Shown: positions 1-6,972 of the stretch, one piece after another
Numbering within the stretch: the stretch's first letter is position 1
How the letters are laid out: every line of letters starts with the position of its first letter
Assembly: GCA_964495345.1 (NCBI GenBank)
Contig: CAZBVV010000018.1
Location: 1-25,685, forward strand
Direction: 5' to 3'
DNA: 25,685 bases
Source of the DNA: UBA1081 sp964495345
GTDB lineage: Bacteria; Bacillota; Clostridia; Oscillospirales; Acutalibacteraceae
The notes under the pieces: model-generated
What the model saw: only the letters and a program-made list of their open reading frames with translations
Database searches by the model: none
Told to the model about the DNA's origin: nothing
Translations under genes and position numbers: made by a program

Positions 1-54
1 GAGGGCGTCGCTCCCTACGATTATCACTTTGATATTCCGATAAATTATTGTTTA
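1..54. repeat. Right end of a dispersed palindromic intergenic repeat (copy A, partial)
   Basis: The segment ends with TAAATTATTGTTTA at 41-54. The same 14-mer ends the full copies at 16369-16382 and 23612-23625. The preceding GGGCGTC...CTCCCTACG resembles the last hairpin module of the copy at 23422-23625. The left part lies outside the window. It sits 7 bp from the stop codon of the minus-strand phosphodiesterase gene. Confidence 0.6.
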
Positions 55-60
55 CATATA

Positions 61-825
61 TTACAGTATTGAAGTACCTTCCCATTCGCTGTCAGGTTCA
101 ACACCCAATAGCTTTGTAACGGTAGGTGCTATATCTATTATATTTACAGATGAGAGTTCTTTTCCTGCTTCAAAGTCTTTACCGTTGATGATGACGGGTA
201 TAAGCATATCCTCGGGCATATCACTTCCGTGTGTTCTGTCATGTCCGCCGTGGTCGGCTGTTATGATGTAGGTGTATTCATCACCCAACTCTGACATAAT
301 CTTTTCTATATTGTCCCAACTGTTTTGAATAGCATCCATATATTCATCTGTCATCCAGCCGTGGTTATGACCTGCCATATCGGGATATCCGAAATACAGG
401 AAAGTGAAATCTGTATCATAGTTTTTCAGGTATTTGATTAATTCATCAGTAAGAACTTCGCCGGCTTCTTTATAACCTATTCTGCGACCCGCATAAAAAC
501 ATGAATGTGCAAGGGAGTTAGGACGTGAAACATCTCGTATTTCTTCCCAATTATAAAAAATTGCACACTTTTTATCTGCTTGCTTCAACACTTCGCATAA
601 TCCGCTGATAGGTCTGACCTGCGGAACATAGGTGTTTGTTGTTGTGCCGTGTCTTTGGGGCGTAACGCTGTGGAAAAGGGAAATGTGACAGGGGAGTGTA
701 ACCGAGGGATATACCGTTTCACCGCTGAGTGTATAGGAAGATTCATTCATAACCTTTTGTGCCTGTTTAATATTGTCCAATGAATCGGGACGCATACCGT
801 CTGCAAGAATTAATAATACTTTCAT
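61..825 (-). CDS. Alkaline-phosphatase-superfamily phosphodiesterase (type I phosphodiesterase / nucleotide pyrophosphatase-like)
   Basis: This 254-residue protein has the full metal-ligand set of the NPP-like branch of the AlkP superfamily. D9 is in LADGMRPD. T43, the expected nucleophile, is in PSVTLPCH. D149 and H153 are in DMAGHNHGW, and D191, H192 and H199 are in ADHGGHDRTHG. These enzymes hydrolyse phosphodiester or phosphomonoester bonds with two zinc ions. The length is short for the family, so it is a minimal catalytic domain without the insertions that set substrate choice. No signal peptide is seen, so it is probably cytoplasmic. The start is ATG at 823-825 with AAAGGAG at 834-840. 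It is divergent from the GH2/GH36 operon, so a role near glycan use (sugar-phosphate or nucleotide-sugar turnover) is possible. The substrate cannot be told from sequence. Confidence 0.88.
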   Translation of the reverse strand: MKVLLILADGMRPDSLDNIKQAQKVMNESSYTLSGETVYPSVTLPCHISLFHSVTPQRHGTTTNTYVPQVRPISGLCEVLKQADKKCAIFYNWEEIRDVSRPNSLAHSCFYAGRRIGYKEAGEVLTDELIKYLKNYDTDFTFLYFGYPDMAGHNHGWMTDEYMDAIQNSWDNIEKIMSELGDEYTYIITADHGGHDRTHGSDMPEDMLIPVIINGKDFEAGKELSSVNIIDIAPTVTKLLGVEPDSEWEGTSIL

Positions 826-851
826 TGTTTTTTCTCCTTTGCCTTGAATCC

Positions 852-891
852 GCTATATGCTCAATATAGCACTTTGCACCTAAAACTTCAA
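852..891 (-). promoter_or_regulatory. Sigma-A-type promoter of the phosphodiesterase gene with overlapping inverted repeat
   Basis: Read on the minus strand, TTGAAG (886-891), a 17-bp spacer and TATATT (863-868) lie just upstream of the gene. The inverted repeat GCTATAT-5-ATATAGC (852-870) covers the -10 box and could be an operator. No regulator in the window is linked to it. Confidence 0.55.
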
Positions 892-909
892 TAGTGTTGT
901 TGTTTATTA

Positions 910-938
910 TTGAAAACACTTTAACGGTATGTTAAAAT
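910..938 (+). promoter_or_regulatory. Sigma-A-type promoter of the GH2-GH36 operon
   Basis: TTGAAA (910-915), a 17-bp spacer and TAAAAT (933-938) lie 27 bp before the GH2 start codon. It is back to back with the promoter of the divergent phosphodiesterase gene. Confidence 0.6.
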
Positions 939-965
939 GAAACAAAAAAGCATGGAAGTGGTTAT

Positions 966-2729
966 ATGTACAGGAGTGAATATCCCCGTCCCTCATTTAT
1001 CCGTGAAAATTGGCTCAATCTCAACGGAACATGGGATTTTGAAATAGCAGACGGCAAAGAAAAAAATTATCTTTCCTCTGATGTATCGTTTGACAGTAAA
1101 ATCGAAGTTCCTTTTTGTCCCGAAAGTACGTTGTCCGGCATAGGCAACAAAGATTTTATGAAAAACGTATGGTATAAAAGAATCGTTGATATTTCTGCTG
1201 AGCAGTTACTCGGTAGTGTGGTTATAAATTTCGGTGCTGTTGATTATGAATGTACTCTTTATGTCAACGGCAAAAAAGCAGGTTATCACAAGGGCGGATA
1301 TGTTTCGTTTTCCTTTGATATAACTGAATATCTTACACAGGGCGAAAATGAACTCCTTTTAGATGTAAAAGATGACACAAGAAGTATTACTCAGCCTACG
1401 GGCAAGCAGTCAAACAGACCCGACAGCTACGGTTGTCATTACACAAGAACAACGGGTATATGGCAGACTGTATGGCTTGAATTTGTGGGCAAGGCATATA
1501 TAACTGACAGAAAAATTACTGCTGATGTAAACAGTAAAAGTATTCTTTTTGAGGGTAATATCAGCGATAAATCCTCAGATATAACTGTTTGTGCCGAGGT
1601 TTTTTATAAAGGTGAAGCAGTATCTTGTTGTGAAGCAGCAGTGAAAAACGGCAAATTCAAAATGTCAGCTTTAATTGATAGCAAGCTTCACATCTGGGAT
1701 GTGTTAAAGCCCGAAATTTACGATATCGTGCTTACCGTAAAAAAAGACTCGATAATTTCCGACAGCGTAAAAACCTACACAGGTTTCAGAACTGTTGAAC
1801 TTTGTGAAGGTAAGTTTATGCTTAACGGTAAATCAGTATTTCTTCGTCAGATTCTTGACCAGGGTTTCCATCCCGAGGGAATTTACACATTCCCGACTGT
1901 AGATGAAATTGAGAAAGATATAGATATTGCCATTGAATTCGGTTTTAACGGTGCAAGACCTCACGAAAAAGTTTTTGAGGATTATTATTTTTATTATGCA
2001 GATATGAAAGGCTATCTCATCTGGGGTGAGTTCCCTAATTGGGGATGCTGTCTTGATACAAAAAACAATCCGCAGGCACTTAAAAATTTCCTCCCCGAAT
2101 GGAAAGAGGTGCTTGTAAGGGACTATAACCATCCGTCAATTATCGGTTGGTGTCCTCTTAATGAATGTTGGCACGGTTTTGTGTACTGTGATGCAAAGGC
2201 ACAGCAGGTTATTTATAATACAACTAAAGATTACGACAAAACAAGGCCTGTAATCGGCTCAAGCGGCGGTTTTCACTATATAACGGATATTGATGATTAC
2301 CATGATTATTCACATACTGCTGAAGAAATTACAGCTCATGTACATAACCATAAAAACGGTACAAAAGATGAAAGACAGATTGCAGTGTTGAATAAAACTA
2401 AAAAATGTAACATTCTTACTCAAAAACAGCTCAGAGGTTTGCCTGTATTTTGTTCGGAATACGGTGGAATATCATACAACAATGATGATGCAAACAGTTG
2501 GGGCTATGTAAAGGAAACCAATGAGGATGACTTTGTTGCTCACTATATTTCTGATACTGCCGCATTGATGCAAAGTGATTGCATGGGTATGTGCTATACA
2601 CAGCTTACGGATGTTGAGCAGGAGCAGAACGGACTCGTTGATTATTACAGAAATCATAAATTCTCCGAAAAGGGCAGAAAAGCTATCAGAGAATGTAATT
2701 TACAGAAAGCGAAAATTGAAAATGAATAA
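966..2729 (+). CDS. Glycoside hydrolase family 2 enzyme (beta-glucuronidase/beta-galactosidase class)
   Basis: This 587-residue retaining beta-glycosidase has the GH2 order: an N-terminal jelly-roll sugar-binding domain (about 1-175, starting YPRPSFIRENWLNLNGTWDF), an immunoglobulin-like domain (about 180-275) and a TIM barrel to the end. The acid/base is E400 in GWCPLNECWHGF and the nucleophile is E498 in FCSEYGG. Their 98-residue spacing is close to that of E. coli beta-glucuronidase. There is no signal peptide, so it acts on imported oligosaccharides in the cytoplasm. The start is ATG at 966 with a modest GGAAG at 954-958. The GH36-like gene begins inside its 3' end, so the two are translationally coupled. 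The exact sugar (glucuronide, galactoside or mannoside) is not resolved from sequence. Confidence 0.9.
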   Translation: MYRSEYPRPSFIRENWLNLNGTWDFEIADGKEKNYLSSDVSFDSKIEVPFCPESTLSGIGNKDFMKNVWYKRIVDISAEQLLGSVVINFGAVDYECTLYVNGKKAGYHKGGYVSFSFDITEYLTQGENELLLDVKDDTRSITQPTGKQSNRPDSYGCHYTRTTGIWQTVWLEFVGKAYITDRKITADVNSKSILFEGNISDKSSDITVCAEVFYKGEAVSCCEAAVKNGKFKMSALIDSKLHIWDVLKPEIYDIVLTVKKDSIISDSVKTYTGFRTVELCEGKFMLNGKSVFLRQILDQGFHPEGIYTFPTVDEIEKDIDIAIEFGFNGARPHEKVFEDYYFYYADMKGYLIWGEFPNWGCCLDTKNNPQALKNFLPEWKEVLVRDYNHPSIIGWCPLNECWHGFVYCDAKAQQVIYNTTKDYDKTRPVIGSSGGFHYITDIDDYHDYSHTAEEITAHVHNHKNGTKDERQIAVLNKTKKCNILTQKQLRGLPVFCSEYGGISYNNDDANSWGYVKETNEDDFVAHYISDTAALMQSDCMGMCYTQLTDVEQEQNGLVDYYRNHKFSEKGRKAIRECNLQKAKIENE

Positions 2730-4842
2730 TTTTGACGTATTCTATCAATCGGGCAGTACACCTGTATTCTGTTATCGCAGCGGTAATATGGTTTATGAGG
2801 AAATGCTTACAGGCGGTGTGCTTATGTCTTGCGGGTGGAATGCCGCAGGCTATCCGTTGAATGTGCTAACAAATTGCCCGACCCGTCTTGATAAGCGTGA
2901 TTTTACCGAAACATCTGCATTTAATATTGAGCTTGACGGTCAGAGTGTTGATTACTGTCTTGAATTTGTTGATTTTATCACGGAAAAAAGTGAATCGCAT
3001 TTAAAATCAACTCTTATTTTAAGCAGTAAAATCAAACCTGTACTTATTAAAGTTCATACCGTTCTTGACGGCACACAGATGTTTACAAGGTATCTTGAAA
3101 TCGAAAATCTGTCGGACAACGCTATGAATTTAAGTCGATTGAGCCTTATTTCCGGCGGCATGGAAACGATGGAGCGTGACAAGCTCAATACTGAAATGAG
3201 TGTTGATGAATACTATTCCTTGGGCTATTTTGATGATGACCGATGGGCAAGAGAGGGCGAGTTTAAATGGCACCCTCTTAAAAGAGAAGTAACAAGCGTT
3301 GATACCCGTTTTTGTCGTGACCGTTTCCGCCATCCGTTGTTTTTTATCCGCAACAATGTTATGGGTAAAATCTGGTTTGCTCAAATCGGTTGGAGTGGCG
3401 GATGCCGTTTTACCGTTGATTACAACGCCCATAAGTGCAAGAGTTACACAAATCTGTCTTTTAAAACGGAAATAACGGCACATAAGCCGATGTATGTTAT
3501 TAAGGCAGGAGAAAGCTTTGTAACTCCTGAGGTTCATATAGGCGTAACTCACGGTGATTTTGATGATGCCGTCAATCAGATGCATTCTCATATCCGTAAA
3601 TCTGTTTTTAATGATATTCTTATTGATTCTGCTCACGACCTTATCGGTTGCGGTATGGGTGCAGAGCACGATATGAGTGTTGAAACGAGCAAAAGGTTTA
3701 TAGACCAATTCAAAGCTATGGGTGGTGAGTTGTTTATAATTGACGCAGGCTGGGAATGTACACCTCACAGAGAAATGGAGTGGGGGGATTTTAACGGTGT
3801 TAATATTCCCGATGCGGAACGTTATCCAAACGGTATAACGGAGATTGCCGACTACTGTCACGAAAAAGGTATGAAATTCGGCTTGTGGGTTGATATTGAG
3901 TCATTGGGTAGATTTTGTGATGCATACAAAAACAATCCCGATTGGAGAGCCTGTAACATTTACGGTGAAAGAACCGAGCGTTTCCTTGATTTTACAAATC
4001 ACGAAGCGGCTCAATGGGCAGAAAACGAGCTTGCAAGACTTATAGAGGAGTGCAAAATGGATCTTCTTCGTGTGGATTACAACACATCATACCGAGATTA
4101 TTTTAATATGAAAGACACAGGCACAGGTGTGACCGAATGCTTGTCAATAGCTCATTTCAATGCAGTATATAAGATGTATATGAATTTGAAAAAACGTTTT
4201 CCCGATGTTATTTTTGAAAACTGTGCAGGTGGCGGCGGCAGAACTGATTTGGGATTTATGAAAGCATTTCATCACACATGGGTATCGGATTGTCAGTGTA
4301 CACCCTATTCCGTAACAATTACAAACGGTATGACAATGGCTTTGCCGCCTGAAAGAGTTGACCGCCTTTTTGCAGGTATGAACTGTCACCAATTCGGCTC
4401 ACTTGAATTGCAGATGCGTAACACAATGCTTACACACATGTCATTGAATGTAATTGCACCTGCTGCGGCTGAAATAAATAATCAGCAGATGGAGTTTGTA
4501 CACCATTCCGTTGAGCTTTACAAGAGCTTTATAAGACCGTTTTTGAGCAAATCAAAGGTTTATCACCATACGCCCGAATGTGACAAAAATGTTTGTATTC
4601 TTGAACTCGCATCACCTGAAAAGGATAGGGGAGTTGTTGGAGTGTTTACACTCAACTCGGCAGGTGAAAGTGAAATTCGTATAAAACCTAAAGGTGTAGA
4701 TGCTTCAAAACAGTATAAGGTCACTCTTGATAACGACAGATGTTCCTTTACAATATCCGGCAGAGAACTGAAAATGAACGGAATAAATGTATATGTTCCA
4801 TCATCTCTGTCGTCTGAGCTTGTACTGTTTGAAGAAATCTGA
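2722..4842 (+). CDS. GH36-like alpha-galactosidase / alpha-N-acetylgalactosaminidase
   Basis: The protein is 706 residues if it starts at ATG 2722. An upstream in-frame ATG at 2575 would lie deep inside the GH2 gene and is not credible. The N-terminal beta-sandwich (about 1-290) is followed by a TIM barrel with DAGWE and MKFGLWVDIE. The putative nucleophile is D452 in LLRVDYNTS, and FENCAGGGGRTDLGF follows. The putative acid/base is D523 in TWVSDCQCTPYS. These positions match melibiase-type GH36 enzymes, but the nucleophile motif is RVDYN rather than the classical KWDMN, and LWVDIE replaces LWxEPE. A diverged subgroup is likely and its aglycone or sugar specificity may differ. No signal peptide is present. 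It overlaps GH2 by 8 bp, so the pair probably trims alpha- and beta-linked ends of one imported glycan. Confidence 0.85.
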   Translation: MNNFDVFYQSGSTPVFCYRSGNMVYEEMLTGGVLMSCGWNAAGYPLNVLTNCPTRLDKRDFTETSAFNIELDGQSVDYCLEFVDFITEKSESHLKSTLILSSKIKPVLIKVHTVLDGTQMFTRYLEIENLSDNAMNLSRLSLISGGMETMERDKLNTEMSVDEYYSLGYFDDDRWAREGEFKWHPLKREVTSVDTRFCRDRFRHPLFFIRNNVMGKIWFAQIGWSGGCRFTVDYNAHKCKSYTNLSFKTEITAHKPMYVIKAGESFVTPEVHIGVTHGDFDDAVNQMHSHIRKSVFNDILIDSAHDLIGCGMGAEHDMSVETSKRFIDQFKAMGGELFIIDAGWECTPHREMEWGDFNGVNIPDAERYPNGITEIADYCHEKGMKFGLWVDIESLGRFCDAYKNNPDWRACNIYGERTERFLDFTNHEAAQWAENELARLIEECKMDLLRVDYNTSYRDYFNMKDTGTGVTECLSIAHFNAVYKMYMNLKKRFPDVIFENCAGGGGRTDLGFMKAFHHTWVSDCQCTPYSVTITNGMTMALPPERVDRLFAGMNCHQFGSLELQMRNTMLTHMSLNVIAPAAAEINNQQMEFVHHSVELYKSFIRPFLSKSKVYHHTPECDKNVCILELASPEKDRGVVGVFTLNSAGESEIRIKPKGVDASKQYKVTLDNDRCSFTISGRELKMNGINVYVPSSLSSELVLFEEI

Positions 4843-4869
4843 TTTACAATATAAAATAGCATAAAAATT

Positions 4870-4894
4870 AAGGGACGGTTTTGCACCGTCCCTT
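4870..4894. terminator. Shared bidirectional terminator between convergent genes
   Basis: A 10-bp stem, AAGGGACGGT / ACCGTCCCTT, encloses a 5-nt loop. On the minus strand it is followed by TTAATTTTTAT, a good U-tract for the lipoprotein operon. On the plus strand the tail CTTTAATTCTG is weaker, but the hairpin still separates the GH36 gene from the convergent operon. Confidence 0.8.
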
Positions 4895-4923
4895 TAATTC
4901 TGTTAAAAATCGTACGTTATTTA

Positions 4924-5385
4924 TTATTTAAAAATAACCGTATAGTCACCCATATTCATAACAATGGATTTTGCGAGGCTGTTTTCCATAAAGGTTTGCA
5001 TTTCTTCATGAGAATCAAATACAAAGCCATCGTTTGCTGTAAGGTCTTTAGTTACCGCAGAAGATGTATCTTTCCATGTGATAGTAATGGTTTTATTTTC
5101 CTCATCTGTTACGGATGTGATGCCGAAATTTATTCCTGTCCAGCCTGTAAAGCCTGCGGCAATTCTTTCGGGTGTTATAGTTCCGCCTGTGCACATGAAT
5201 TCGTTTGTTTTTGCATCTTTGCCGTCAATAACTGCATAGAGTGTACCTCTGATTTCTTCCGTCGTTGTGGTTTCGGTAGTTTGGGGCTGTTCCTGTGTTG
5301 TTTCTTCATCTGAAACTGTCTTTGAACAAGCTGTAAGTGAAATTATTATAAGTGCTGAAAGTAAAATTAACGCAAATTTTTTCAT
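4924..5385 (-). CDS. Small membrane-anchored lipoprotein, third gene of the exporter operon
   Basis: I place the start at ATG 5385, giving 153 residues. AAAGGTG (5392-5398) sits 6 bp upstream of it and would be consumed by the in-frame GTG at 5394. The N-terminus is a lipoprotein signal with lipobox LTAC and acylated C20, followed by a Thr/Glu-rich linker. The mature part (about 45-153) has TPERIAAGFTGWTG, an alternating beta stretch (KTITITWKD) and a C-terminal helix-strand. That order is weakly reminiscent of GerMN-type domains, but I do not recognise the family with confidence. The gene begins 12 bp after the stop of the large lipoprotein gene and is followed by the terminator at 4870. It probably acts at the outer face of the membrane with the MMPL exporter. 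Confidence 0.7.
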   Translation of the reverse strand: MKKFALILLSALIIISLTACSKTVSDEETTQEQPQTTETTTTEEIRGTLYAVIDGKDAKTNEFMCTGGTITPERIAAGFTGWTGINFGITSVTDEENKTITITWKDTSSAVTKDLTANDGFVFDSHEEMQTFMENSLAKSIVMNMGDYTVIFK

Positions 5386-5397
5386 TTTATTCACCTT

Positions 5398-6972
5398 TTA
5401 ACCGTTAGTAATAGGGGGAGTTTTGCATATGAATGTACAGCTTGTTTCCATATAATCGGGAGCTGATGTGTAAATGCTGTAATCAATGCTGAGCCATGCT
5501 CTCATACGAAGTACAAGGTCTTCTGCTGAGCCGGAAAGTGCGGAAATGTCAAGATTGCTTATGTCTTCGCCGTTTTCCGAGAGGATTGCGTCAAATGTGT
5601 TCATCATCATCTGCATATCCTCGGTAGCCATAAGCTCAACCATAACATCAAGCATTTCTTCGTTTTCATTAAGCCATGCCATAAGTTCTTCGAGCGTTGC
5701 AAGTGTCTGGGGGAGCTTCTCCATTGAGGCTGCAACTTCCGGGTCTTCAAGAGCTGCTGAAAAAGCCTCAAGAATGGGCATGACGTCTTCAAGTCCCGTT
5801 GAAAGCTGAAGAAGTGCATCGATAGTGCCTTGCAGTGATGACACATTTGAGAGCATTCCCATCAGGTTATCCATATCTGAGCCGTTGAGTGATTCAAGGA
5901 ATGCGGAAAGAGTTGCGATGTTTTCCTTTGTAAGAAGCTGAGTCATAGCGTTAAGCATTTTTTTATTTTCGCTGTAAACGGTAAGGGATTTATCCATAAC
6001 ATCCATCATTTCATTGAGGGATTCGCCGTCTGTAATGAAATTCTGCAAAATGCTGTTAGGGTCAATCTGATTCAAAAGAGCAGAAAAGTCCTGGAGCTGT
6101 GTAATCACATCCTGTACCTGTCCGAGAGTGTCCGGAAGTGCGATATCAAGATTAACCGATGACAGGGGAGCAAAAATGAAATAGCCGTCACCCATGGTGA
6201 AATTGTTAACCGTTGCCGTAATTGAGAAGTTTTCTTCAAGGGAGATGTTTTCAAAACCTGATATGTCAAGATTTGAAAGATTAAGGCTGTCTTGAGCACC
6301 GGGTGCACCTGCAAGCACAACCATTTCGTACGTACCTGCTCCTACAGACATACCGCCGGTCACCTCAATGTTAGAAAAGTTTTCGTAGGAAAGAATCATA
6401 CCGCCCACAGCAAGAATGGGTGCATACATTTTAACTGTCTGTCCGTTTATGTCAACCTGTGCGGAAACATTGTTAGTCATGGTGATATCCATTCTGACCT
6501 GACCGCTTTTGCCTGCAAGGTCTTCTGCACTTATTTCTGCACCGTCAAGGTAATATTTGATACTAACGCTTATGGGCAGAGTTGCATCTGTTGTGCCTTC
6601 GTAGTACACATCGGATGATGCCATTTGCCATGTAACATCACCGTTTGATTGGGTTGCAGAGGCGTAGCCTCTTGTTACAACAAAATCTTTGAGTGTGGTG
6701 GTATCCGTAACGTATATTTCGCTTTTGTCAGCGTGAAGCCAATCGGAAACGGTTATTTTTTCGGGTACACCGTAAGAGTTCATGTTTACATAAACAGTTT
6801 CGGTCTTTTTGATGTTTTGGGATGTTTCAAAGTATTCGCCGTAAACAACGGTTTCTTTCTCACCCGATGCGGTTTCATCTTCCGTTAATTCGGCTGAACA
6901 GGAGGTCAGAAACAGCATTGTGATACACATGATAATAGCGATTAATCTTCTAAATAAAATTAAATTTTTCAT
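5398..6972 (-). CDS. Large lipoprotein partner of the MMPL exporter (YhgE/Pip-ectodomain-like helical repeat protein)
   Basis: This 524-residue protein has a lipoprotein signal peptide with lipobox LTSC and lipidated C25. Residues about 45-260 are a beta-rich region (ETVYVNMNSYGVPEKITVSDWL; SVSIKYYLDGAEISAEDLAGKSG). Residues about 275-450 are almost purely helical, with many Leu/Met heptads separated by acidic turns. This order resembles the extracytoplasmic part of YhgE/Pip-type proteins, which often accompany MMPL transporters in Gram-positives, but the terminal membrane segments of YhgE are absent. Its start overlaps the exporter stop (ATGA, 6969-6972), so the two are coupled. The role inferred is a periplasm-facing adaptor or substrate carrier for the exporter. 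No enzymatic motif is seen. Confidence 0.75.
   Translation of the reverse strand: MKNLILFRRLIAIIMCITMLFLTSCSAELTEDETASGEKETVVYGEYFETSQNIKKTETVYVNMNSYGVPEKITVSDWLHADKSEIYVTDTTTLKDFVVTRGYASATQSNGDVTWQMASSDVYYEGTTDATLPISVSIKYYLDGAEISAEDLAGKSGQVRMDITMTNNVSAQVDINGQTVKMYAPILAVGGMILSYENFSNIEVTGGMSVGAGTYEMVVLAGAPGAQDSLNLSNLDISGFENISLEENFSITATVNNFTMGDGYFIFAPLSSVNLDIALPDTLGQVQDVITQLQDFSALLNQIDPNSILQNFITDGESLNEMMDVMDKSLTVYSENKKMLNAMTQLLTKENIATLSAFLESLNGSDMDNLMGMLSNVSSLQGTIDALLQLSTGLEDVMPILEAFSAALEDPEVAASMEKLPQTLATLEELMAWLNENEEMLDVMVELMATEDMQMMMNTFDAILSENGEDISNLDISALSGSAEDLVLRMRAWLSIDYSIYTSAPDYMETSCTFICKTPPITNG

Noticed and set aside
2575..2721. Longer N-terminus for the GH36-like gene from ATG 2575
   Set aside because: It would overlap the GH2 gene by over 150 bp, has no ribosome site and adds residues unlike the family. 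ATG 2722 gives the normal start and an 8-bp coupling overlap.
3130..3861. Long antisense open frame (243 codons) within the GH36-like gene
   Set aside because: Composition reflects the complement of a well-supported enzyme gene. There is no ribosome site and no recognisable domain.
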